In this document: one piece after another, positions 55,880 to 64,000 of the stretch | Layout: each line of letters starts with the position of its first letter | Numbering within the stretch: the first letter of the stretch is position 1 | Origin: Pleodorina starrii | Taxonomy: Eukaryota > Chlorophyta > Chlorophyceae > Chlamydomonadales > Volvocaceae | NCBI GenBank assembly: GCA_030267565.1 | Contig: BRXU01000030.1 | Coordinates: forward strand, 1,072,001-1,136,000 | Reading direction: 5' to 3' | Length of the DNA stretch: 64,000 bases | Notes under the pieces: generated by a model | The model's database searches: none | Told to the model about the DNA's origin: nothing | Seen by the model: the letters and a program-made list of their open reading frames with translations, nothing else | Position numbers and translations under genes: made by a program

Positions 55880-55978
55880 AGGTGAAGATTGTGGGTTCGA
55901 GTCCCATCTTGGTCGCTCATCATAGCATCATACTGCGTGATGGCCGAGTGGCCTAATGGATAAGGCGTCACCCTCCGA
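55880..55978 (+). tRNA. Permuted tRNA-Arg(CCG), copy 19
   Basis: 3' half 55880-55915, spacer 55916-55941 (C to T, keeping a wobble in the spacer stem), 5' half 55942-55978. Mature sequence as copy 5. Confidence 0.86.
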
Positions 55979-56125
55979 TAGATTGGGAGTAGTCAGAGAA
56001 GACTTTTATGCCCGCAGTCTGTCCATCTATCTCAGGACGCTTGTACCATGATGTTCGTTCTTGCCTCACACCAGTAGGATTCCAGACCCCACTCATCGCG
56101 ACTGCATGGCTACTGACAGATGCCA

Positions 56126-56199
56126 GGCCTTCTAGCTCAGTTGGTTAGAGCGTGGTGCTAATAACGCCAAGGTCATCAGTTCGATCCTGATGAGGGCCA
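56126..56199 (+). tRNA. tRNA-Ile(AAU), copy 19
   Basis: Intact cloverleaf with C48/C60 and a TTTT run downstream. Confidence 0.95.
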
Positions 56200-57129
56200 A
56201 CAAGTTTTCATGCTACCAAGGACGAGGGTGCATGTTATCGATGCATATAGGAATGCTGGAAAACAGGCGCCTGTGTATGCATGCATAGGGTTCATCACGT
56301 ACACAGGGATTCTGTGACCTGGTGGTGGAATGTGCCTGCAGGGTTTCGGTTTCAGGGTTCAAACCCAAAGCCACGTGGCTGGCCAGTTACGTATGCACGC
56401 ATATGTACGTATATGTGGGGGGTTACTCGCTCCTTCCACAGCCAGCAGGCTGCAGTCGAACTGCACGTGCTGAGCTATCCTGCCTTCCGTGCGTGCATGC
56501 AGACCTTGTGCTCAGCAAGGTTCTGGCTGGAAGATTTAAGAAACCATCCGAAAGACCTCTGTCTCACTTTGGTGATCTGTCACAACTGTTCTGAATTTGG
56601 CTGCAGTGGTAGCTAAAAGCACTGCTTTCCCTACTTCACCAGCAGGTAGGGGAAGCTGCGATGACCACACGTTTGTCCTGCACTCGTCCAATTCGGTCTG
56701 ATGGGTGGCTTGTGTCTTCCACTCTGGATGTGCTTCCCGTTTGCTCTGCTTTGTCCCAATGCAGCATATGCATGGCCAGCTGCGGGCCAGCTGATTCTTT
56801 TGTTCCAGAGTTTTGTAACATCCGCCACAACTCCATCCAGCAGCATCTGCATCACCTACCAGAACCACACACTGCATGTGTCAAGCATAAATCCCTGATG
56901 ATGATTCGTTTCCCTTCTGTTGTCATGATGGAGCTGGACCTGATCATCACCATGAACAAGCCCAGTCAGCAGGTAATCATACATGCATGGCAGCATGTGT
57001 GAGGGCACTAATACGGTTGCTGCAACAGGCACTGTGTGAATGATTGATGGAGCTGGATATCCGATATGGATGCCTTGAACACTGTACAAGGTCATCTTTT
57101 AGTGAGATATAGCTGCGCTCCCGGGATTA

Positions 57130-57228
57130 AGGTGAAGATTGTGGGTTTGAGTCCCATCTTGGTCGCTCATCACAGCATCATACTGCGTGATGGCCGAGTG
57201 GCCTAATGGATAAGGCGTCACCCTCCGA
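57130..57228 (+). tRNA. Permuted tRNA-Arg(CCG), copy 20 (T-loop mutation)
   Basis: 3' half 57130-57165, spacer 57166-57191, 5' half 57192-57228. The T loop is TTTGAGT, so invariant C56 is lost, weakening the B box and the D-loop/T-loop contact. Probably decaying. Confidence 0.65.
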
Positions 57229-57375
57229 TAGATTGGGAGTAGTCAGAGAAGACTTTTATGCCCGCAGTCTGTCCATCTATCTCAGGACGCTTGTACCATG
57301 ATGTTCGTTCTTGCCTCACACCAGTAGGATTCCAGACCCCACTCATCACGACTGCATGGCAACTGACAGGTGCCA

Positions 57376-57449
57376 GGCCTTCTAGCTCAGTTGGTTAGAG
57401 CGTGGTGCTAATAACGCCAAGGTCATCAGTTAGATCCTGATGAGGGCCA
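57376..57449 (+). tRNA. tRNA-Ile(AAU), copy 20 (T-loop mutation)
   Basis: Stems intact, but the T loop is TTAGATC, again losing C56. Probably a pseudogene at the edge of the array. Confidence 0.7.
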
Positions 57450-58469
57450 ACAAGTTTTCATGCTACCAAGGACGAGGGTGCATGTTATCGATGCATATAG
57501 GAATGCTGGAAAACAGGCGCCTGTGTATGCATGCATAGGGTTCATCATGTACACAGGGATTCTGTGACCTGGTGGTGGAATGTGCCTGCAGGGTTTCGGT
57601 TTCAGGGTTCAAACCCAAAGCCACGTGGCTGGCCAGTTACGTATGCACGCATATGTACGTATATGTGGGGGGTTACTCGCTCCTTCCACAGCCAGCAGGC
57701 TGCAGTCGAACTGCACATGCTGAGCTATCCTGCCTTCCGTGCGTGCATGCAGACCTTGTGCTCAGCAAGGTTCTGGCTGGAAGATTTAAGAAACCATCCG
57801 AAAGACCTCTGTCTCACTTTGGTGATCTGTCACAACTGTTCTGAATTTGGCTGCAGTGGTAGCTAAAAGCACTGCTTTCCCTACTTCACCAGCAGGTAGG
57901 GGAAGCTGCGATGACCACACGTTTGTCCTGCACTCGTCCAATTCGGTCTGATGGGTGGCTTGTGTCTTCCACTCTGGATGTGCTTCCCGTTTGCTCTGCT
58001 TTGTCCCAATGCAGCATATGCATGGCCAGCTGCGGGCCAGCTGATTCTTTTGTTCCAGAGTTTTGTAACATCCGCCACAACTCCATCCAGCAGCATCTGC
58101 ATCACCTACCAGAAGCACGCACTGCATGTGTCAAGCATAAATCCCTGAAGAGAAAGTATTACGCTGGACCGTAAGCCCGAGCGTGGGGTTAAGGGAACAG
58201 ACTGATGCCTCTTCGGCGGGTACTTTCAGCCCATTACCGCGGTGACCGCCTTTTTGACTAAGATGGGTTGCTTCTCCCACCCACTCCGTGACTGGGCTCC
58301 GTCTCACTCGGATCACATCTGGATACCCGCACGCACTTTTCCCAGATATGCCAGACACATCATTGTTAAACATTCAACCGTGATGACTTCTACCAGTGCA
58401 GGGGACAGGGACATGGCTGAAGAGCCATGCGTTCACCTGCTGTTCTTTCCCACACCAGGGCCCCCATCG

Positions 58470-58555
58470 GTCACCCGGCCCTCTGCGAAGGCCGGGATCG
58501 AACTGGTGACCTCTCGGTCAACAATTTAGTGCCCTAACTCTCAGGCACTCCTAGG
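58470..58555 (-). repeat. Degenerate tRNA-like (SINE-like) sequence
   Basis: On the minus strand, GCCTGAGAGTTAGGGC (D-arm/A-box-like) precedes TTGTTGACCGAGAGGTC (Asn-like anticodon region) and AGTTCGATCCC (good B box). Anticodon and T stems pair poorly, so this is a tRNA-derived SINE fragment or tRNA relic, not a working gene. Confidence 0.4.
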
Positions 58556-58562
58556 GGATATT

Positions 58563-58636
58563 CCCGAAGAAAGCGTAAAGAAAGCACGCCAGAGAACCCG
58601 GTAGGGGCTTCTCTGGCTGCTTTCTGCTTTCTCGGG
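58563..58636. other. Strong imperfect hairpin
   Basis: The arm at 58563-58598 (CCCGAAGAAAGC, AAAGAAAGC, GCCAGAGAA) is complementary to the arm at 58603-58636 (TTCTCTGGC, GCTTTC, GCTTTCTCGGG) with small bulges and a loop of about 5 nt. This is about 28 pairs. It could be a small foldback element or a small-RNA precursor. Confidence 0.5.
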
Positions 58637-58651
58637 CATGCCAGGGACTGC

Positions 58652-58673
58652 CGTTCGTTCGTTCGTTCGTTCG
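58652..58673. repeat. (CGTT)n microsatellite
   Basis: Five tandem CGTT units. Confidence 0.9.
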
Positions 58674-59585
58674 AAGGCACAAGTGGAAAGAGCTGGTTGG
58701 CAGAGAATAAAATTGCAATATACGTGCACTATACGGGTGCGTACGGGACAGGGTTGACGATAGCGGTTCACCGAGCCGACGACGCGCGATCGATCCCTAT
58801 GGGGTGCAATACGCGCGGTAGCTAGCCCGCGCGAGTGGGCGACTTGGGATATTGGCAGGACATCGGCAGGACACCTTCAGCCCATTAGTGCAAGCAATGT
58901 GGAGAGCAGTGCATTACAGAAAGTGAACATCAGGGCACAAGTCAGGTTTGCTGGGCAAGTGGAGTATACGAATCCCAAGACAACAAAAGAGTACCCGGCA
59001 GAGAAATCGTGATGGGGGACGGCGCACGTGGGGCCGTAAACCCGTAATGTGGGGCCGTGCAAGGGATTTCCGTCCGCCTGTGGCGCTCAGGAGCGTCTCG
59101 TTAATTCCAGGTAAAATTAGTGTACCCCACAGTGGATACTCCGAATAGAGAAGCCAATGGCCAACGTCGAACAAATGACCCATGGGTCATAACCGTTCCT
59201 TGGCCGCCCATCGGGAAGTGCGCATCAGGCGGGGTGAACGTGTTTAACGTTGCGGCTACAGATGGTTGGCTGCTGGGACCTTGCTTGAGAGCCAGCACCT
59301 TTTGTGGCCCAAACATACAAAGCACGTGTTATCCTACCTAACCTAATAGGATGGACCAAGGCCCGCGAGCACGGGGTGTCGCGGGCCCGCTCGGAGCAGT
59401 GGAGCGGCCTGTGGAGGGATATGCGCCCTGGCAATCGTACGTGCAGGCGGTGCTGGCGTCGGCGGTCATATGCATATGTAGTGTGTACTCCACCCCATCC
59501 CGCTTCACCCTATTTCAGGAACCAACATGGCTGGCTAGGCGGATAGGTGGCTGGGCAAGAGGCTGGCTGCTGGGCGAGTGACAGG

Positions 59586-60222
59586 CAGGGTGGGTTGGCG
59601 GGTGGTTAGCTGAGCGGTAGGCGAATAGCTGACTTGGCAGATGGCTGGGGAATGAATGGCTGGGTGGCTGGGTGGGTGGCTACGTGGCTGGCTGGGCGGG
59701 TGGCTGGCTGGGTGGCTGAGTGGCTGAATGGCTGAGTGGCTGGCTGACTGGGTGGCTGACTGGGTGGCTGACTGGACGGCTGAATGCCTAGGTGACTAGG
59801 TGGCTAGCTGGGTGCCTGAATGACCGGCTGGGCGGCTGGGTGACCGGGTGCCTAGGTGACTGGCTGGCTACCTAGCTGGGTAGCTTGCTTGGGTAGATGG
59901 ATGCGGCGTCTCGCTTTTTTGAATAGTAGACCCATGTGAAGATCGAACGCTATTCAGAGAAGCGACTGCTATTGCGATGCAATACCGTACCGACATGAAT
60001 AGTCGTACACACTACATATGCATATGACCCCTTGTTTGTCGCTGTTGGGTGGCCAAATGCCTGAGTGACTGGGTGACTGGATGGCTGGGTGGCTGGCTGG
60101 GCAAATAGGCGACTAAGTGGCTAGGTGACTGATTGGCTAGCTAGCTAGATGGCTTGCTGCGTAGATGAATGGCTGTATAAGTGACCGACAGGATGGATAC
60201 CTGGGTGGGTAACTAGATAACT
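59586..60222. repeat. TGGC-based minisatellite
   Basis: Degenerate (T/A)GGCTGG(G/C)TGGCTGA units run through this stretch, broken at about 59900-60045 by a diverged copy of the 176-bp repeat. No coding function is visible. Confidence 0.8.
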
Positions 60223-60223
60223 G

Positions 60224-61471
60224 GATACGGCGTCTCGCTTTTTTGAACAGTAGACCCATGTGAGGATCGATCGCTATTGAGAGAAGCGACTGCTGTTGCA
60301 ATGCTATACCGTACCAACATGAATAGTCGTACAGACTGCATATGAATATGACCCCTTGTTTGTTGCTGCCAGTTTGCGGAGCCGTACCCAGAATAACTGG
60401 ATACGGCGTCTCGCTTTTTTGAACAGAAGACCCATGTGAGGATCGATCGCTATTGACAGAAGCGACTGCTGTTGCAAGGCTATACCGTACCGACATGAAT
60501 ACTCGTACACACTGCATATGGATATGACCCCTTGTTTGTTGCTGCCAGTTTGCGGAGCCGTACCCAGAATAACTGGATACGGCGTCTCGCTTTTTTGAAC
60601 AGTAGACCCATGTCAGGATGATCCGCTATTGAGAGAAGCGACTGCTGTTGCAAGGCTATACCGTACCGACATGAATAGTCGTACAGACTGCATATGAATA
60701 TGACCCCTTGTTTCTTGCTGTAATTAATTAATTGTTTGTTGCTGCCAGTTTGCGGAGCCGTACCCAGAATAACTGGATACGGCGTCTCGCTTTTTTGAAC
60801 AGAAGACCCATGTGAGGATCGATCGCTATTGACAGAAGCGGCTGCTGTTGCAAGGCTATACCGTACCGACATGAATAGTCGTACAGACTGCATATGAATA
60901 TGACCCCTTGTTTGTTGCTGCCAGTTTGCGGAGCCGTACCCAGAATAACTGGATACGGCGTCTCGCTTTTTTGAACAGTAGACCCATGTCAGGATGGATC
61001 GCTATTGAGAGAATCGACTGCTGTTGCAATGCTATACCGTACCGACATGAATAGTCGTACAGACTGTATATGAATATTATGACCCTTTGTTTGTTGCTGC
61101 CAGTTTGCGGAGCCGTACCCAGAATAACTGGATACGACGTCTCGCTTTTTTGAACAGAAGACCCATGTGAGGATCGATCGCTATTGACAGAAGCGACTGC
61201 TGTTGCAATGCAATACTGCACCGACATGAATAGTCGTACAGACTGCATATGAATATGCGTGGGTTCTGGCTCGTTTTGTGGTATAACTGGATACGGCGTC
61301 TCGCTTTTGTGAACAGAAGACCCATGTGAGGATCGATCGCTATTGACAGAAGCGACTGCTGTTGCAATGCAATACTGCACCGACATGAATAGTCGTACAC
61401 ACTGCATATGGATATGACCCCTTGTTTGTTGCTGCCATTTTGCAGAGCCGTACCCAGAATAACTGGATATC
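60224..61471. repeat. Tandem repeat of about 176 bp, seven to eight copies
   Basis: Units start with AACTGGATACGGCGTCTCGC at about 60221, 60396, 60571, 60771, 60948, 61127 and 61286, with a partial one at 61462. Spacing is mostly 176-180 bp. One unit has a 24-bp insertion with TAATTAATTAATT and one is shortened. Each unit contains a CATATG-AATATG motif. The array is cut at about 61471 by a retrotransposon. Confidence 0.9.
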
Positions 61472-61477
61472 TTGTTT

Positions 61478-61585
61478 TTGTTGTTCAGCTCGCGCCGAAC
61501 AACAAGCAGGTCCCGCGCCTTCGGCGCGCTTCTGTTATAATACTATCCGCTGTGCCTTCGGCTCTTCAGCAAGACCCTTCGGGTT
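61478..61585 (+). promoter_or_regulatory. Structured leader with consecutive hairpins
   Basis: TTGTTGTTC and GAACAACAA (61478-61505) form a 9-bp stem. It is followed by GCGCCTTCGGCGC, then CCTTCGG and CCCTTCGGG small hairpins. All lie upstream of the gag-like ORF, and may be part of the terminal or promoter region of the element. Confidence 0.4.
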
Positions 61586-61647
61586 AAGTGCAAAATTTTT
61601 TTTTACAGCACGACTAATAGGCGACTGGAGTTCAGAGAATAAGTAGG

Positions 61648-62739
61648 ATGCAGTTACTCGGCCTGGTTTTGGCGGTTTTGGCCGCCAGTTCCTCCGCCGT
61701 CGCGATGATACCGCAATACGGTCCAACGACTTCGCCTCCGCCTGGGTTTGCGCAGCTCTATAATGGGCCGCGTTCCCAAGCCGGGGTGACTACTCCAGGC
61801 GTCTCGCCCGTGCACCACCTGTATGGCGGTGTTCAAGTTCCGCTGGGCGGCGGCGCAGCACCTTCTCAAGGCGTTCCGCCGCAACATCAACAACAACAAC
61901 AACAACACCAAGCCACTCCGGCCGACACTACGGCGATGCTCCTCCATCTCCAACAGCAAATTGGCACTCTGACCGCCCATGTTGCGAACCAAGGTGGGGC
62001 GGACACAGCAGTGTTGCAATCGCTGCGAAATCTTGGAAACCCGCGAAATCAGCAGTCTCCTCCGGACGCGCGTTTTCCGTTTCCTAGCTGGTTGATGGCG
62101 AGGTTGCCGGAGCAGCAGATAGATGTCAATAACATGGTGTTGCATAACTATCAGGCCTTTCCGGAATGGCAGCGTTTAGAGCAGGCGCAGCGCGGCCACG
62201 CTGACCGGGCCGGTTCCCTGTTATACGAATTGGGCATCATGATTTCTTTGATGGCGATTGCGGATTTGATAGCAGCAGGTTTAGGAGTTTTGCTTTCCGC
62301 AGCACCATATGCCCTGAACGCCAGTTGGGCGGGGGCTACCCTTGGCGCTTTGCATACCCTCAGTTACGATGTCAGTTGGATGAAGGCCATTATCTCCGCT
62401 CGCATTAACTGCCTGGCGGAGTTTTCCCTGCGGGGCCGGGACGGGCTCGTCGCCCTTCACCACCGGTATTTCTCTTCTGCAGAGCGGTCCTTAGCTGATG
62501 AAGTCACTAGGGATTTTGATGAGCAGTTCGCGGTGGCGAGGCAGAGGTGTGCACTTAAGGAACTGGCGGCGAAGGAGTTTAGGAATCGTAACGGCACTGT
62601 AGGCCAAGGCCAGAATGCCACTGGCGGGCAGGGGCGTCGCGGGCGCGGTGGCGGCCATGGTGGTCGGGGTTTCCAGCCAAATCGGGCCGCCACGGCAGCC
62701 ACCGCCTCGGGCGCATCAGGCCCGAGGCAGAGCAGTTAA
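61648..62739 (+). CDS. Gag-like protein of the DIRS-type element
   Basis: 363 aa. The order is a Gln/Pro-rich N-terminal region (with a poly-Gln tract near residue 85), a central helical region (SWLMARLPEQQIDVNN, ELGIMISLMAIADLIAAGLG) and a basic Gly/Arg-rich tail (GQGRRGRGGGHGGRGFQPN) likely to bind nucleic acid. The first 19 residues are hydrophobic (MQLLGLVLAVLAASSSAVA) and look like a signal peptide, odd for a Gag. Translation may start at the internal Met of residue 20 instead. The stop is 6 bp before the ATG of the RT ORF. Confidence 0.65.
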   Translation: MQLLGLVLAVLAASSSAVAMIPQYGPTTSPPPGFAQLYNGPRSQAGVTTPGVSPVHHLYGGVQVPLGGGAAPSQGVPPQHQQQQQQHQATPADTTAMLLHLQQQIGTLTAHVANQGGADTAVLQSLRNLGNPRNQQSPPDARFPFPSWLMARLPEQQIDVNNMVLHNYQAFPEWQRLEQAQRGHADRAGSLLYELGIMISLMAIADLIAAGLGVLLSAAPYALNASWAGATLGALHTLSYDVSWMKAIISARINCLAEFSLRGRDGLVALHHRYFSSAERSLADEVTRDFDEQFAVARQRCALKELAAKEFRNRNGTVGQGQNATGGQGRRGRGGGHGGRGFQPNRAATAATASGASGPRQSS

Positions 62740-62745
62740 CGCGCA

Positions 62746-64000
62746 ATGGGTGCCCCCGCCACTCCTCTGCATGCGCGGGTCACGGAGCGGGTAGCTGCAT
62801 GGAAGGCGATTGGAGCGGATGCACGCACGTTGCACGTGTTAAAGCACGGCGTTCCCGTCGAGTTCCTCGGGGGTCGCCCACCGCCGGCGTTTGAGCTTCC
62901 CAGTTTCCCGGTCCATGATGCGCAGCGTCGTTGGTGGTTGGAGACGGAAGAACCGCGTCTGGTTGCGTTGGGCGCCATTTCCCGGGTGGACCCCGCCCGA
63001 TCTGTCGATCACGTGGTGAATGCGTTCTGTGTGCCCAAGCCGGGCAGCGGGTCCTGGCGGTTGGTAGTTAATCTGAAGCGCATGAATATCGCTCAGAAGG
63101 CGTATAAATGTCGGTATGAGTCCCTCAACACGCTCCGGCGCATGGGGATCCAGGACTCCTGGATGGTCAAGGTTGACCTGGCCGATGCCTTCTACCACAT
63201 CCCCATCCGGCCGGCGGATCGCCGGTACTTCGTGTTTCGTTTTTGCGGCGTGTTGTATGAGATGAATGCGCTCCCAATGGGGTGGCTCAATAGTCCGTAC
63301 TGGTTCACCAAGATCATGCGGAACGTTGTGCGCTTCTGGCGGGACCCCTTGGCGGCGGTTGTCAAGGGCCGGCGGCATCTCTCGCCGCCTTTGCCGCCGC
63401 ACGTGTTTTTTCCCAAGGGACGAGGCGGGCGCCCGGCCCGCCTCGGTGCGCGGGTTTTGCCGTACCTGGATGATTTCTTGTTCGTGTTCGCGTCCCGGGA
63501 GCAAGCTGAGCTGGGTGCGCGCTGGGTGCGCGAGAGCATAGAGTTTTTAGGTCTTTCGTGCCATCCCACCAAATGCCAGTGGGAGCCTTCGCAGTCCGTG
63601 TATCATTTAGGCATTACAGTCAACACGGCGGACGGTCTTTTCGAGGTGCCTGCGGAGAAGTTGGCGAAGTTGCGTCGATTGGCAGTCGGGCTGCGGGTTA
63701 CGGCGAAGAAAAATCGCCGGCTGGTGCAGAAGCGTGAGTTGGCAAAACTGTGCGGTTTTGCGCAGAGCGTCAAGCTGGCCCTCACCCCCGCTCCCTTGTT
63801 CCTGCGCAATTTTTACGATGATATGAAGCAGCCAGTGGGTTGGTCTGGTCGGGTTCGCTTGTCGCGGGGTTCGTTACGGGACCTCGACTGGTGGGCGGAC
63901 ATTCCCACGCGGCACTGCTCGGCCGCTATCCACCTAGGCCCGGCGGCCGTTGAGCTGTCGGTCGACGCGTCCCGTCACTCGTGGGGCGCTGTCTTGCATG
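62746..64000 (+). CDS. DIRS-type reverse transcriptase/RNase H, partial (runs off the window)
   Basis: Open from the ATG at 62746 to the edge (about 418 codons). RT motifs appear in order: FCVPKPGSGSWRLVVNLKRM, VKVDLADAFYHIPIR (catalytic Asp), YEMNALPMGWLNSPYWFTK, LPYLDDFLF (YLDD box near 63455) and HLGITVNTADG, then DLDWWAD and the start of RNase H, ELSVDASRHSWGAVLH. The ALPMGWLNSP wording and absence of a protease-integrase context point to DIRS/Kangaroo rather than Gypsy/Copia elements. No stops or frameshifts occur in the visible part, so the copy is young. Confidence 0.85.
   Translation, partial: MGAPATPLHARVTERVAAWKAIGADARTLHVLKHGVPVEFLGGRPPPAFELPSFPVHDAQRRWWLETEEPRLVALGAISRVDPARSVDHVVNAFCVPKPGSGSWRLVVNLKRMNIAQKAYKCRYESLNTLRRMGIQDSWMVKVDLADAFYHIPIRPADRRYFVFRFCGVLYEMNALPMGWLNSPYWFTKIMRNVVRFWRDPLAAVVKGRRHLSPPLPPHVFFPKGRGGRPARLGARVLPYLDDFLFVFASREQAELGARWVRESIEFLGLSCHPTKCQWEPSQSVYHLGITVNTADGLFEVPAEKLAKLRRLAVGLRVTAKKNRRLVQKRELAKLCGFAQSVKLALTPAPLFLRNFYDDMKQPVGWSGRVRLSRGSLRDLDWWADIPTRHCSAAIHLGPAAVELSVDASRHSWGAVLH

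Larger units (their letters stand above)
37620..58147 (+). repeat. tRNA-bearing tandem array, right block (1,250-bp units)
   Basis: The interrupted unit resumes at 37620 and 16 further tRNA-bearing copies follow with an exact 1,250-bp period, mostly differing by a handful of bases. The array ends abruptly in mid-unit at about 58147. Each unit also carries, outside the tRNAs, an 11-bp-stem hairpin (e.g. 39124-39156) and, upstream of the Arg gene, a bulged hairpin followed by TTTT (e.g. 38319-38350). No convincing protein gene lies in the unit. Confidence 0.96.
58148..59585. other. Unique spacer right of the array, no gene recognised
   Basis: Apart from the small elements listed separately, I see no protein motif. 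Frames at 58.9-59.6 kb are short and lack recognisable similarity. Confidence 0.4.
61472..64000 (+). mobile_element. DIRS-type (Kangaroo/TOC-like) retrotransposon, left part
   Basis: It begins where the 176-bp repeat breaks off and continues past the window edge. It has a short structured leader, then a gag-like ORF and an RT/RNase H ORF of the DIRS class. The recombinase and the right terminus are outside the window. It is the second trace of this class here; the relic at 24.2 kb is the other. Confidence 0.8.

Noticed and set aside
25551..58147. CRISPR-like array
   Set aside because: Units are 1,250 bp and identical throughout, with no repeat-spacer alternation, and the genome is eukaryotic.
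60137..61407. Minus-strand ORFs of 126-183 aa in the 176-bp repeat
   Set aside because: Unit length is not a multiple of three and the frames restart in each unit, so they are repeat shadows.

Overview
The window looks like nuclear DNA of a chlamydomonadalean (volvocine-type) green alga. It is GC-rich, with short GT-AG introns, a secreted hydroxyproline-rich protein with long Ser-Pro/poly-Pro stretches, a DIRS-type retrotransposon (Kangaroo/TOC-like) and a LINE that combines reverse transcriptase, RNase H and a restriction-like endonuclease (Dualen/RandI-like). No species name can be supported from the sequence alone.

Left third (1-25.5 kb), ordinary genes plus relics. A five-exon part of a secreted modular Pro-rich protein gene runs leftward off the window (191-4366, minus). 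A two-exon secreted protein (7928-9634, plus) is built of about five near-identical 71-residue repeats full of RRL(L/Q) motifs. A weak C2H2 zinc-finger candidate lies at 10.3-10.8 kb. A complete four-exon UTP4/cirhin gene (12880-17238, minus; U3 snoRNP/t-UTP, ribosome biogenesis) is divergent from a complete five-exon YdcF/DUF218 gene (17510-20871, plus) across only 271 bp. From 21.7 to 25.2 kb there is a frameshifted, truncated DIRS-type tyrosine recombinase between blocks of ACTCATTGAGTC-like repeats.

Centre (25.55-58.15 kb), a tandem array of a unit of about 1,250 bp. Each of the 20 units that carry tRNA sequence has two tRNA genes in the same orientation. One is a conventional intronless tRNA-Ile(AAU). 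The other is a tRNA-Arg(CCG) whose halves are in reversed order: nucleotides 38-73 lie upstream, then a 26-nt spacer, then nucleotides 1-37. When the two halves are joined, all four stems pair and the product is a standard 73-nt arginine tRNA. This is the organisation of a circularly permuted tRNA gene, here amplified at least 20-fold next to tRNA-Ile. It is the most striking feature of the window. The array is split by a nested insertion at 30836-37619: a terminal-inverted-repeat (MITE-like) element with 4-bp target duplication, which itself holds a 6.25-kb 5'-truncated LINE with 13-bp target duplication. Units on the two sides of the insertion carry different diagnostic variants.

Right end (58.15-64 kb). 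The array stops in mid-unit. Then come a degenerate tRNA-like (SINE-like) sequence, a strong hairpin, a TGGC-based minisatellite and a tandem repeat of about 176 bp. That repeat is broken by a DIRS-type retrotransposon whose gag-like ORF is complete and whose RT/RNase H ORF is open to the window edge.

All exon calls come from reading frames, splice consensus and phase agreement. No alignment, transcript data or folding program was used.
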